Of a stretch of DNA of 64,000 nucleotides, positions 1-10,549 are shown piece by piece (position 1 is the stretch's first letter; the number at the start of each line of letters is the position of its first letter). The stretch comes from Odontesthes bonariensis (taxonomy: Eukaryota; Chordata; Actinopteri; Atheriniformes; Atherinopsidae), in the NCBI RefSeq assembly GCF_027942865.1, contig NC_134515.1:9477339-9541338 (forward strand). Reading direction: 5' to 3'. The notes under the pieces are model-generated. The model was not told where the DNA came from. It worked only from the letters and a program-made list of their open reading frames with translations, and did not search any database. The position numbers were made by a program, and so were the translations under genes.

Positions 1-208
1 CTATTTTGTTAGTATTATAATGTGACTTATAATATAACTGACTTAGACAAAAAGATGTTCCTCTGTTGTAACATGTGGGCAGTGGCAACGGGCACAACAT
101 CCTCAGTTTTCAGTCCGGTTGAACACCTCCACAGTTCAGGCTCTTCTCATATATTTACTGTATGATTCTGAGGTTCTGTGGCTGGTTCCCGTGAACTGTG
201 CTGTGCAG

Positions 209-270
209 TCAGGAGTGCCGTTGGGAAAGAAGGTCTTCAGTTTGTCTTGCGATTTCCTCCAGCAGATCCG
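209..270 (-). CDS. haus7: haus7 terminal coding exon 9
   Basis: Acceptor ccctcag, then a short acidic helix (DLLEEIARQTEDLL) and TGA at 211-209. The frame is set by phase 1 of exon 8. Human HAUS7 is only weakly similar here, so this exon is inferred from splice signals and frame. The 3'UTR runs towards position 1; I see no clear AATAAA on the minus strand inside the window. Confidence 0.65.
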
Positions 271-3200
271 CTGAGGGATGGGACAAGAAAGAGGTATAAA
301 ACATTTTACATGTGCTGTTCACTGCATGTAGGAGTCTGCATATTTAGGACAACACCGACGTACGTAAAGTGCGCTTCTCTCCGTGGCTCCAGTAGCGAGG
401 CTGCGTTTGTAGCTGCTTTACGTCCACGTTCATGGAAGAAGAAGCTTCCGATACTTCCTTCAGCATTTCCAACTCCTGGCAAGATCAGAAACGAGACCCA
501 CAAGTCTGGTTTACATTGATCTTTTTTTAATTTACCCATTACTACAACCTCAATTCCTCTCAGCCCCTTGTACTTTAGATGGAAACACAGGGGAGCTTAA
601 GACGTGTGACACTGCTGCATCACTTGCCCATTATTGTTTCATTACCTGCTGTTGTATTATATGATTTCCTCCAGTTTAGCATTAATGATGTGGAGAACCT
701 TTGCTCAGGACCACTTTAAAAGATCACAACAAAAGGCTGGAAGTAAAACTTAAAGTACTTTCTAGTTGCTTTTAACTCATGTCCCCTTTATTAATCACAG
801 CTGCTGAGCTAACTTCTGAAAAAGATATACCTCTACAATCATTGAAAGATGGATTTCTAGGTCAGAGGCAAGAGCATGAATGAGAGGAGGAAGCAGAAAG
901 AAGACAAGAGGTCAGACACATTGGGGTTAAGCTGTGTCTTTATCAGCAGAGATGCACTGAGCTGATTATTTATGCTTTAAGCTCTTTTACTCCTGTATCA
1001 CATCCATTTGAGCTTACTGAAATGTGACTTGGGCAAATCTAAAAACATGTTAACATCTGAATAATGATAGAGTTCAGTTACTGAATGTACTCATGATTTT
1101 ACAGCGACATCAGTAGACCTGATAATGTCCTGTTTGTTGCTCAGCAAACAGCTGCATGCGTGATGTGAGGCCAGATCAGGAGACACGAGGGGATGCATCA
1201 CAGCTGCGGTATTCAGGTATTCCACCTCCCACAGGGTTGCATGTTGAATGGCTTGCTTACCGTGTTGCAGGCCAGCAGCAGCTGGTGTACTCTCTGGAAG
1301 ACGTCAGCATCTGTGCTGAAACTGGGGGGGTCCCTGCTGCAGTACGCTCTCAGGTCCGTCTGGTAAACGTGGCAGAAGGTGGTCATCAGCTGCTGGAGGT
1401 CGCAGGCTGCCAAACGCAGAGAGCTTGGAGAGAAGACAGCCGGACTTTGTTCCTCACTGCTCAGGAAGTCGCACTGAGGAGAACAGACAAGTACAACTAT
1501 AATTCAGACAGGTCATAGAGGTTTGTGCTTGTGCATTAAAGGGACAGTTCGCCTCTTTTGACATGAAGCTGTATGACATCCCACATTAGCAACATCATTT
1601 ATTAAATTAAAGGGAGAGAAAATAGAGCCAAGCGACTGTGAGGTCTGACTTTTTGGAACTCGGCTCACAGGACGCAGCAGGGGGTAAGAAAATGTTCATA
1701 AATGATATTGCTAATATGGGATGTCATACAGCTTCATGTCAAAAGAGGCGTACTATCCCTTTAACATTAGTTTAGAAATCCTAGATAGCCACCCTGTTTC
1801 AGCTGGGTAACACTTAGGATTAGGCATCAGTCACATCAGAAACAATTCTGTAACAGTGGAACTATTTTTTGTTATGTTACTCTCTGTGTAATTCAAGTTG
1901 TTTACAACAAGTTCTGATTCAACACTGCTTTGCTCTGCGATTATTAAAAAAATGCTGTCGTGAAAGAACAAGAACGTAAAGGAAGGTGTTTGTATTTCAA
2001 CAGCAAAAAAAAAAGACATTCCTTTTTAAACAATCTTTCCACTTTAAGTTTTTTTTTTTTTTTTTTAAAGGTGAATTTGAACGCACCAGTCTCAAAGGGA
2101 CTGCAGCACAACAACAATGTAGATGTGATAGTTTATGAGGCATGCCTGAAGTGCATCATGAAGTTATTTGTTCCAACAGTTGATGGTTGGCAGTTATCAG
2201 AGCAATGTAGGCACACAATCCCTGTTTAAGCAAACCGAACACTACAAGTTTAGATGTTGAGGATAAAAGCTCTGAGAGCTCGGCAGGAAGGAAGCGTTTG
2301 CAGCAGGAGAAGAATGAGTACAACACAGAGCAGGTGTGTCTGTTTGGGAGTTTATCAGAGAAATGTGAGGCCGAGGTACGCTGCTCAAAAAAATAAATCA
2401 GTGTATGGGATTTAAGACATTACTCTGGCTGTGTTGGGCTTAAACAAGCTGCAAATGAGCTGTAGTCTCTTTTTATAGAACATATTGTCCCCCATCACCT
2501 CTCATGTACTCTCATGTATCAGGAGTTTGGTACCCAGTCCTAAACTTTTTGCAGCCACACCACACCTTTGACTGTAACTTCTCAAGCTCTGATTGAGTCA
2601 ACTGTAGAAGGGCAGCAACGCTGGCAACCTCCTCTTTTGGCTTATGAGATGACTTGGTGCCTTTGCATAAAGCCCTGTGAGATAAGGAAAAAACTTTATC
2701 AGCGTCTGGAGAGGAAACAAACAGCTGTGAACAATGAATTACACTAAAAGTCTTTTTAGAGGTACAATACAAAACGTGTTGAGTTTATTAGTCTGTTAAA
2801 GTAATGGCATTCTGTCATTTAAACATGTTAAACATAGGTATTATTAAAGCTACTCTTGTCTTTACACAGACATACTGCACTCACAGCACTGACCAAGGGA
2901 GAAACAATGACGTTTCTCACTGAATCCAATCATTGTTTAGGGCATTTGGTGTAAAACGACTCTTTGTTGCTGTCACACCACCAGGTTTTTCTGGGATAAG
3001 GTCACTTTTTTTTTTACATTATCAACGTTCTGTGGAAGTAAATCATAATCTTGCTTGCATCCACCCAATTCACGCAACATGTGCCATTTTGAATATCACA
3101 CGTAAACTAGATCAAACCTTGTGAGATTATTGTAGAAAAAAAATCAAATGTGCCCATTGAAACACAATTTTCAGTGCCAGAAGACATGTCTGAAAGCAGC

Positions 3201-3706
3201 TTTAAATCCACCCGACTCCTCTCAATCAGTCTCTTACTGGCACTAACACAGCATAATGCGTATAACATGATAACAAGATGGCAAACATACTTGATGTGCG
3301 CAGGCCAGGGGTCGAGTGAGGGTTTGAGCATTTGTCTGAGATGAGGCAAATTCTCAGCAGCAAAGAGCTCATTGAGAAGCAGCTCTCCATCGGTGCTGTG
3401 CTCAACAGATTTCTTGCAGCCTGGGACTAAAGTTAAAAGCTGCTCCAGGAATCGCAGCTGTCGCTGAGGACTCGCATTACCCTTGATGAAAAGTATGCAT
3501 TTAAATAGATCACTTTAAGTCAGTTGTGACAACAGTTCACTGACAACCTCTAGAACAGTTTTATTCAACTCCTCACCCCAATCAGGTCCAGGTCATCTGC
3601 TTTGCAAAGCATCAGCTCCTGCCCAACTGCAGCTATTTCTGTTTATACAAAAAGACCACAGAAATTAAAGGGCTTACTTTAGACTGAAGCAAGAATTTTG
3701 TATGTA

Positions 3707-3766
<60 letters not shown>

Positions 3767-4542
3767 CTGTGAAGGCAAGTTACCCACAGAGAACAAGCTT
3801 ACTTTTCGTCAAAACATTTGGGTCTTTTGATCTTATCAACAATGCATTGGAATTAGCAAAGTTCGGGTTGATTCTGTAAAGCAAGACATAAAAATAGGTC
3901 AGAGGCATTAGTTGGTGTCTGTATTGTAATAATTAGTTTGATGGATGCAGATTTGGGTGATTCTACCTGCTGCAGATCCATGCCAGTATGTCAGTGCGGA
4001 GCTCTGAAGGAGTGCACAGCAGCTGCAGCATGCTGTCGGTTTCCTTCAGGAACAGATCTTCCACCAATGGACAAGAAACAACCTTAAACCCAAAACGTAG
4101 GCTTTAACTTGTGTGGCCTTTCTATACTATGACTATTTTAGGGAAATTTAAGTATGTATCTTTTCCAATCAGAAAAACTAAGAGCAAAACACTGCTGCCT
4201 AGTTTTAAACGATAAATATAATATGCCTCCACGAAGCTAATAATTTGCAGCCAAGTCTGCAGACTTTAAATTTCATACGACAGTTTAATAAATTTAAATT
4301 AACCAAACAAAGATGTATGCTGAGATTCCACCATTTATCTGAACGTAGAGAAGATGCTAACTTAACCGAATGTGTCAGAAGTAAAACAAAACAAGACTTA
4401 GCAACAATATATGTTAAAAGTTAAAACCATCGTCATTTAAAATAACTTTCTAACAGTTTTTCTCTTTTTTTTTTTTTTTTTTTACCTGCAGTAAACCATA
4501 AACATGATGGGTGAGCTGTTGGTCTCTCAAAGCACCCGCCAT
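209..4542 (-). CDS. haus7: HAUS augmin-like complex subunit 7, complete coding gene (9 exons)
   Basis: HAUS7 is a subunit of the eight-protein augmin complex, which binds spindle microtubules and recruits gamma-tubulin for branching nucleation in mitosis. Coding exons, in transcript order on the minus strand: 4542-4486, 4082-3967, 3873-3803, 3638-3577, 3481-3291, 2674-2566, 1473-1261, 475-364, 270-209. All junctions are AG/GT and the phases chain without a break, giving 330 codons plus TGA at 211-209. Similarity to vertebrate HAUS7 is seen as MAGA at the N terminus, then SCPLVEDLFLKET, GQELMLCKADD, QRQLRFLEQLL, DPWP and DLQQLMTTFCHVYQ. Human HAUS7 is about 368 residues, so this one is slightly shorter, mainly near the C terminus. 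The start at 4542 is the first ATG of an exon that lies just upstream of a strong donor. The intron between 1473 and 2674 carries a foldback MITE. The identification is secure; the last exon is the least certain part. Confidence 0.9.
364..475 (-). CDS. haus7: haus7 coding exon 8
   Basis: 112 nt, acceptor ttgccag and donor gtacgt. Encodes LEMLKEVSEASSSM and QTQPRYWSHGEK, resembling the human segment that runs through VKKQQGEQICWGG. Confidence 0.78.
1261..1473 (-). CDS. haus7: haus7 coding exon 7
   Basis: 213 nt, exactly 71 codons, acceptor ttctcctcag and donor gtaagc. Contains DLQQLMTTFCHVYQ, aligning with DFHQLILAFLQVYD of human HAUS7. Confidence 0.87.
1540..1760. mobile_element. Foldback MITE, 221 bp, TTAA-flanked (short copy)
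   Basis: Flanked by TTAA at 1536-1539 and 1761-1764. Left end AGGGACAGTTCGCCTC is the inverted counterpart of the right end, which finishes GGCGTACTATCCCT. The arms extend inward through GACATGAAGCTGTATGACAT. It is an internally deleted relative of the 621-bp element at 17416-18036, with which it also shares the block GGAACTCGGCTCACAGGA. It lies in haus7 intron 6. TTAA target use suggests the piggyBac or Kolobok type, but no transposase is present. Confidence 0.8.
2566..2674 (-). CDS. haus7: haus7 coding exon 6
   Basis: 109 nt with acceptor ttatctcacag. Encodes a charged coiled-coil-like segment (VAALLQLTQSELEKLQ). Donor gtgtgg leaves phase 0. Confidence 0.82.
3291..3481 (-). CDS. haus7: haus7 coding exon 5
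   Basis: Largest helical exon, 191 nt. Encodes ASPQRQLRFLEQLL and ends near SLDPWPAHIK, which corresponds to the DPWP motif of human HAUS7. Donor gtatgt. Confidence 0.88.
3577..3638 (-). CDS. haus7: haus7 coding exon 4
   Basis: Encodes IAAVGQELMLCKADD, matching the GHELMLC segment of mammalian HAUS7. The donor gtgagg follows a GGG glycine codon; shifting it by one base would break the frame. Confidence 0.82.
3701..3762. repeat. (TA)n microsatellite in haus7 intron 3
   Basis: Nearly pure alternating TA from about 3713 to 3762, preceded by imperfect TATG units. It lies between the haus7 exons at 3638 and 3803. Confidence 0.95.
3803..3873 (-). CDS. haus7: haus7 coding exon 3
   Basis: 71 nt between acceptor tttacag and donor gtaagc. 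Encodes INPNFANSNALLIRS and onwards, in frame with both neighbours. Confidence 0.8.
3967..4082 (-). CDS. haus7: haus7 coding exon 2
   Basis: Encodes VVSCPLVEDLFLKETD and a CTPSELRTDILAWIC stretch, the most diagnostic match to vertebrate HAUS7. Length 116 nt; ends in phase 2 at AG/gtagaa. Confidence 0.9.
4486..4542 (-). CDS. haus7: haus7 coding exon 1 (start codon)
   Basis: Begins ATGGCGGGTGCTTTG and encodes 19 residues ending GLLQ. The donor at 4485-4484 reads CAG/gtaaaa and is followed by a T-run on the plus strand. Confidence 0.85.
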
Positions 4543-5855
4543 TTTACCAAACAAATCGCTTCTTCTTCTTCTTCTGTTTGTGGCGCAGCTAGCTGTGTCG
4601 TTTTATTACAATAGCGCCCCCTTTTGGCCTGAAATTATTACTGCATTGAGCTATAAAATACACGTTTTCATCGAGGAAAAACACCCAATATTTCTAATTA
4701 ATATAAATACATAAAAGTCTAATTCATTTCTCTTGATCAGCTTTCAGCATTTCGTTTATGTAAAATATTCCCACTGGATCATAATCCTAAACAGCATGTT
4801 CAACTGTTACATCAGCACAACACATTACATTTAGTGACTTAGTTAATCTGGAATATAATATATATAGTAACCGATACTTGATTAACAAGCATGCCTATTA
4901 AATTTTACATTTCTTTGAATCATATTCTGTATTTTTTGCTTGAAGGGACCCAGACTTTCTTGCAATATTTAAAGTGGTCTTGAGCAACAGTCCTCCAGGC
5001 TTTCAAAATCCAGCAAAGACCTGACACAGGAGCTGAGAGATGCATCTGGACCTTCAGCTGATCCATCTGCTGTTGGCCCAAGCCTCATCAGAAATGGGCT
5101 CCATGGAAGGGTGGCTGTCAAGAAGCCGTTCTTAAGGAAGGGAAACAGGGAGAAAAGGCTGAGCTGTGCCAAAGGACACAAGAAGTGGGCTGAAAATCAG
5201 TGGCAGCAGGTCTGATGGAGGGATGAATCCTCCCCAGAGCCCGGAGCTCAACATTACTGAAGCAGTGTGGGATCATGTTGGCAGAGAACGGAACAAAAGG
5301 CAGCCCACATCCAAAGAAGAGCTTTGGGGTGTCCTTCAAGAAGCCTGGAGAACTATTCCTGAAGACTCCTTAAAGAAAGGACAGAAAGCTCGTCTGAGAG
5401 GGTTCAGGCTGTGTTGGAGAATATTTGACTTTTAAGCTTGTTATAATAGTACAAACCCTGTCTTTACATTTATATGTTCGCACATTCTTCTGAACATTTT
5501 TGCACCGAGTTACGTTTTTTTTCTGGAAATATATAAAGAAATGGAGAATGGCTATGTGGAAGAATTTTTTACACTTATTTTTGACTATCTGCAGCTCCAG
5601 TCCAGGAGGAGGCGATCATCTTGTTCTGGGGTTGATGATACCCAACAAATCCGAAGAAGTAGCTGTGAATAAGTCATTTCCGGAATGGGATACGATCGGT
5701 AGCTTGAAAATTTAAAAACAAGTATTTTCTTGCTACAGTCCTGCATTATTAACCATTTTATTTCGACCCTTAAAAGCCTGTCTGTCAGAAGACGGACATT
5801 TCTCGACGTAAAAGAGTTTTTTTTCTGCAAAGTGTGCGATTCCTCCGCCATTAAA
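4543..5855. other. Divergent intergenic region haus7 / las1l
   Basis: Separates the two oppositely transcribed start codons (haus7 at 4542, las1l at 5856). Besides the Tc1 relic at 4930-5440 it holds a CTT-rich stretch near 4560-4575 and the presumptive las1l leader after about 5500. No TATA box can be assigned with confidence. Confidence 0.5.
4930..5440 (+). pseudogene. Tc1/mariner transposase remnant between haus7 and las1l
   Basis: The clearest part, around 5230-5390, encodes SPELNITEAVWDHV followed by NKRQPTSKEELWGVLQ and AWRTIPEDSLKK. This is the C-terminal part of fish Tc1 transposases, with the catalytic Glu of the DDE triad in TEAVWD. Upstream sequence (4970-5190) still resembles the middle of the transposase but contains stops and a deletion that removes the second Asp region. 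It is a dead, plus-strand fragment and would not be expected to be expressed. Confidence 0.8.
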
Positions 5856-7577
5856 ATGAAGAAAAGGAGCTCCGAGAAAAGACGCCATGTGGTGGCGTGG
5901 GTCAACAAAGCTGAGTGGAACCAAGTTCTGGAGTATCTTTATTCCAAGGATGTGGCTCTCCAGAGGTATGCACTGCACAGGATATCGGCCTGGAGAGGCC
6001 GGTACGCCAGCAGCACGCCCGTGGCAGTGGACTGCACCGCGGACCTGGTGCGGTGCCAGGTGCTGGACCGGTCCGGACAGCTGAGCGGAGATGATCTGGT
6101 TCTGCTTTACGGCGCGGCACTGGTGAGGTTCGTCAATCTGATCACCGAGAGGCAGCAGGGGAAAACAGCCCGGCCACTGAGGCGGCTGGCCGGGAACCTC
6201 AACATCCCAGAGTGGGTCGTGGACCTGCGGCATGATTTCACACACCGCAAGCTCCCCACCTTGAAGTGGTGTCGGAAGGGATGTAAGGTGGTTCTGGAGT
6301 GGCTCCAGCAGGAATACTGGTCCAGGCAGCTGGGAGGAGGTGCTGATGAGGATTGGGAGTCACAGTCCGATGGAGAAGATGCAGAGACGGAGCTGAAGCG
6401 CCAGGAGGATGAGCTCCTTGCAAGACAAAAAGAGATGGAAGCCTACAAGGCTGCTCGGGAACTTCTGATATCTTATGAAAAGGAGCAGTACCAGAATTTT
6501 GATGGGCTTCGTGAAGACAAAGAGAAGAGCTTGTGGCAAACCCCCTTTGCAGACATGAGCTGGCTACTGGGTGAGATTAAGCAGTTTGCTCTGGAGTCGA
6601 GCGATTTGCTGATCGACGTGTTATTGGAAGATGGATTTCTGGTTCCTACGGGTGACCAGCTGGAAACATTAGGCTGCGACCCCTCTGAGAACGCCAGTCC
6701 CACCGAACCCAGACTTCCTCAGATCTTCCTGCGCTTTTGGCTGCCCCTGCTGAAGATGCTCAACTCCCCTACGTTTATTCACCTCCTTCTGGAGAAGCTC
6801 TTCGGTGAGCTGAAGCTGCTCGCCAGGGAGCAGAGTCACCACAGGGTTTTCTACATCTCCGCTTGGATCTCAGAGGTCATCATCTGCAACAGCAACAAAT
6901 TTGAGTACCGTTTCGAAACGAAGGTACAGAAGAAGGCCCGACTGAAGGACAGGATTTTTGTCAACCGCATCCAGCTGAGGTGGCAGCAGCTGCTCTCAGC
7001 GTGCCTGGATGCTCCCTGTATGAGCACGCCCCACGTGCTCCAGTTAATCCTGGACGACATGGAGCACCCGCTCCCTCTGGAGACGCGGCAGAAGCTGCTC
7101 CGGCTCAGCTCCATCTACACACAAAGCGCACACACGGAGGGCAGCAGCTCTCAGGAGCATAAACAACAGCCCATATACACTCTGGAGAGTTTGCACGAGA
7201 AGCAGCAGCAGTTGCGTAGGCACAGCCATCTGTGGCGTAACGACTCGAAGCAGAGCGAGTCCTCTCAGGAGTACAAGTGGGCAGATGTTCTGGCTGAAAA
7301 GGCAAAGATGCTCAGAGGTTCTCCCTGGCAGGTGTGCACTGATAAAGTCATGTGGAAGAACTTTCCTCTTGGAAAAGTCCCCGGACAGTCAGACGATCCC
7401 TCGTGCCTTATGGTCGAAAACTACTCAACAATGACTGTCCTTGACCAGCCGGTGGAGCTGGAGAGCAACGCAGCACGCAGCGTCCCGGGAGTCTCTGCAC
7501 CCACAAGAACGGCCGAAGGCCTTCTCTGGAACCCAAGTGATGTGAACAGGCTGAAAACTGGACTAAAGCTCTTTTGA
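5856..7577 (+). CDS. las1l: Ribosomal biogenesis protein LAS1L, intronless
   Basis: LAS1L (yeast Las1) is the HEPN-family endoribonuclease that cuts ITS2 of pre-rRNA and works with the kinase NOL9 in 60S subunit maturation in the nucleolus. The ATG at 5856 opens a 573-codon ORF. An early AWVNKAEWNQVLEYL block matches the conserved AWLSRAEWDQV region. The HEPN active site RHDFTH is at residues 125-130 (catalytic Arg/His). An acidic Glu/Asp-rich linker follows (about 178-200), then YTLESL, FPLGKVPGQ, and a C-terminal LLWN...LKTGLKLF that matches the human end. Human LAS1L is 734 residues; the difference is mostly in the acidic linkers. The human gene has many introns, but here the whole CDS is one exon. 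An A-rich stretch follows 80 bases after the stop. The frame and catalytic residues are intact, so it is probably functional. Confidence 0.95.
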   Translation: MKKRSSEKRRHVVAWVNKAEWNQVLEYLYSKDVALQRYALHRISAWRGRYASSTPVAVDCTADLVRCQVLDRSGQLSGDDLVLLYGAALVRFVNLITERQQGKTARPLRRLAGNLNIPEWVVDLRHDFTHRKLPTLKWCRKGCKVVLEWLQQEYWSRQLGGGADEDWESQSDGEDAETELKRQEDELLARQKEMEAYKAARELLISYEKEQYQNFDGLREDKEKSLWQTPFADMSWLLGEIKQFALESSDLLIDVLLEDGFLVPTGDQLETLGCDPSENASPTEPRLPQIFLRFWLPLLKMLNSPTFIHLLLEKLFGELKLLAREQSHHRVFYISAWISEVIICNSNKFEYRFETKVQKKARLKDRIFVNRIQLRWQQLLSACLDAPCMSTPHVLQLILDDMEHPLPLETRQKLLRLSSIYTQSAHTEGSSSQEHKQQPIYTLESLHEKQQQLRRHSHLWRNDSKQSESSQEYKWADVLAEKAKMLRGSPWQVCTDKVMWKNFPLGKVPGQSDDPSCLMVENYSTMTVLDQPVELESNAARSVPGVSAPTRTAEGLLWNPSDVNRLKTGLKLF

Positions 7578-7654
7578 GTCGTGCTGTAATGTAGAGAGAT
7601 GTCCTGGAAGCCTATAGACACCAGGTCTTTGTGATGTGATTTTTGTTGTTTTTA

Positions 7655-7690
7655 TAAAAAAAAATATTAAAAAAAAAAGAAACAAAAGCA
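7655..7690 (+). repeat. A-rich tract downstream of las1l
   Basis: Two runs of A separated by TATT begin about 80 bases after the las1l stop codon. This is what the fossil poly(A) tail of a retrocopy would look like, although random A-runs are common in this DNA. I could not identify flanking target-site duplications by eye. Confidence 0.5.
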
Positions 7691-7865
7691 CAATATGTAC
7701 ATTTCCTTCCCTGAATATTTTCGGGTCTTCGTCTGTCTCATTGTCCTGGCAAACACCCTAAGCTTTGGAAGATATTCTTTTTGCAATCAAGTCTCTAAAA
7801 GACGAGCATCAAACGCTCAAATTTTAATTGGTTCGCTCAAAAAGTCATGAACACAATTGTTTGAA

Positions 7866-7871
7866 AATAAA
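7866..7871 (+). terminator. Candidate las1l polyadenylation signal
   Basis: AATAAA about 290 bases after the las1l stop codon. It is the first canonical hexamer on the plus strand after the CDS that I found. Confidence 0.35.
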
Positions 7872-8685
7872 AGTAGTCAATCCACTGATTGACTAGTTTT
7901 TGCAGCTCTAGATCAACGCAAAACTAATTTTTCAGTTGTGGTAATTTAACATTCAGGTGGTCTGAGCCTCTGAAGTAGAAAGATTTGCTTCCACACTGAC
8001 CATACTTTGAATACGCCTAAGGTGAAGTATTCAAATAACGTCACTTCTGACATTTTATTCGCCATCAGTTAGCTCTGAAAGTAATCATCTGATTGATATT
8101 GAAACTGTCTGAGTTACAGCAACTGATGAATAAACAGTTGCAACAGTCTTAATGTTTAATTATTGTGTAGCAAAGTAAACAGACATTTAAACCCGTTCTG
8201 TCTATTAGCTTCTTGTGCATCTGGATAGGCTGACTATGAGATAGAATGTAGAAATGGTTAAATCTGTATAGTGGTGCATTCAGAGTTCAGGCAGCATGTT
8301 GTTGTTTCTTCATACCACAGTTTCCGGGTCGCTTTCAGTTGGAAATACCAGCAAAAGGATATTGTTGTGAACGCTAGGCAGTTTGGTATGATACTTATTC
8401 TTTTGTGCACTTGTGTTGAATAAAGCTTTTTTCTCTACCTTTGGGATATATTCTTTTAAAGGGTAATTGGGGTTCATGATTTATTAAATAAAAAATCTGC
8501 ATATCTCTTAAAACAGAAAGCAATGAATTGTAAAGGCCAGCAAAGTTAAATTTATTCTCATAAATATGCTCTTTAGAATGAGCAAGTAACATAAAGTTTA
8601 CTGAGAGAGTAGATAATAAAAAGAATATAAGTAAAACAAAGGAGAGTTTATTGGCTTATTTCCACAGTTTGAAAGGTCAGTCATC
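7872..8685. other. Intergenic, no feature recognised
   Basis: AT-rich sequence between the las1l 3' end and an L2-like LINE tail. Only short ORFs, none resembling a known protein. Confidence 0.5.
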
Positions 8686-8870
8686 CAAATCAAATTTATT
8701 TATATAGCACATTTCATGTACAAACAATTCAAAGTGCTTTACATAAAATAAAAGCATTGCAGCAAGGAGTGTAAGAAGCATTAAAATACATAAAAGAATA
8801 TAAAGAGAACCAAATAAAATAATTTAAATGAATTTAAAAACAAGCAACAGTCTAGATAAGTTAAAAGTCA
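8686..8870 (-). mobile_element. L2-like LINE 3' tail (5'-truncated copy)
   Basis: Reads, on the plus strand, AATTTATTTATATAGCACAT followed by a segment nearly identical to 55425-55610, which is attached to a LINE reverse-transcriptase fragment. The minus-strand orientation follows from that second copy. This copy has lost all coding sequence. Confidence 0.75.
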
Positions 8871-9189
8871 TGTTAGTGCCATTTTTATTGATAATATGTA
8901 AACTCATTTAACTTGTGTTTTTCTCCAAAAAGACAAGAAAGGTACACATACGGGTCAATGTGGTATCTTACCTGAAACTTAAAATATGTGGACTGGACCC
9001 TATTCAAACATGCTTCATCGAGACAAAAAAACATTTTTTTTTTATACTGGTCACACAGATACAGTGGATATATTTAAAAGTATTTCTTAGTAGAAGGCTG
9101 TTATGATATCTAAAAGGTGATAAAGTGATTATTTAAGTAACCAGTCGACAGTGAGATTATTACCCTCCAGTACAGTAGGTGGCGACATT

Positions 9190-9394
9190 CTTTGTTAGTG
9201 CAGGTTTTAAGGTCCGGCAGGAAAACCGAGCGACACAGAAGACGTCTCCTCGCCATAGTTTTTACGTCTTTTAGTCGTCAGGTCGCTCTTTTGACTTTTT
9301 CTGCAGTGAGCGGTTGAGAAAATATCTCGTATCCAGTGCAGGTTCATTGACGGACTCAGCTATAATATATTGCATTTGTTGTTCAAACAAGACG
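9190..9394 (+). other. crebzf: Probable non-coding first exon of crebzf
   Basis: A strong donor (GACG/gtaagt) ends this segment at 9394, and a good acceptor (tatttttccag) at 10490 precedes the exon with the crebzf ATG. The 5' boundary is not visible; I placed it arbitrarily where GC rises. This is inferred from splice signals only. Confidence 0.5.
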
Positions 9395-10549
9395 GTAAGT
9401 TGCTGGTCGAAGAATTGGCTTCAAAAGACGCTGCGTCATTTTGAGCTAGTCCCTCATAACTCCAGCGAAGTTGGTAGCTGCAGCTAACGGGGTCCTTCTG
9501 ACTGAATAAAATAGTTTTTAACAGTTTAAATTGGTTGGACTGTAACACAGTGAGTTGATTTCCCTTTAATGCACCGGTAAACCCATCAGATTGATTGTAT
9601 CGAAATGGGGGATATTTTTGTTAGCATTAGCTTGGCACTAGAGGAGGTTGCTAGGTTAGCAAAGGCCTTTTAAGCCAACTGCCCAACAATGCTAAATATA
9701 AACTTTTATCTGTGTTTTTATTTTCAACGTTGCGGTAGAACACTTTTACAACTTAACACGGATATTTATGTGAAATTTGGTGACTCTTCGAGCGTTTTTA
9801 TAAAGCTAATGCTAACGGACTTAGCTTTAGCAGCACGTTAGAGCGTCAGTAGTTGCGCGCCTGTAACGCGGAAACGCAGACGTAACAAGCCCAGGTGGCA
9901 CGATGTTTAGTACTTAGTTACATAAAAGGGGATTTCCCAGTTAAATAATCACAACATTTAAACTATTGATAGTTGTAAATTCACAAGCCAGAACTTAGTG
10001 AGCATTAGCTGAGACTTTACCGTTCATTTCTGGTTCAGACCAGTTTTCCTGCGATCTGAACGTCAAAAACCTTTTTTGTTTAATCCACTCACATATTTTT
10101 ATCCCTCCATAAATTGATGTGATCATGATATTTAGTCAAACATGTTGAAATCATGTCAGTCAAACCACACCAGACTGGTTGTCATTATAAAATACCATGT
10201 ATCCTGACAGTGATTACAAAACAGTGGCGTGGCTTGATTTCGTTTTTGCAAGTACCTGGTAACAGGCTTTTCTAATCATAAACGACACGTTTCCAAGTAT
10301 TTCAGTGAGCTGTTAAAGTCAGAACAGAATAAAACAATAAATATTAATATGAACATATATACTTTTTTATTTTACAGAAAGTCTTTATTTTAAATTATTT
10401 GCTGACTAGACTTGTCAGTTGTACATATCCTTAAACAGTAAATCTGTGCAGGTATATAACAATAACATGTTGTGTTTTCTATTTTTCCAGGTGAGGAATT
10501 ATAAGATCTTTCCTGGACAGCTTCTTCGTGGTCCTCCTGTCACACCACA

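Noticed and set aside
178..519. Plus-strand ORF of 113 codons
   Set aside because: It is antisense to the last two haus7 exons and has no recognisable domain.
5733..6245. Minus-strand ORF of 170 codons
   Set aside because: Lies wholly opposite las1l and has the composition expected of a shadow of a GC-rich coding region.
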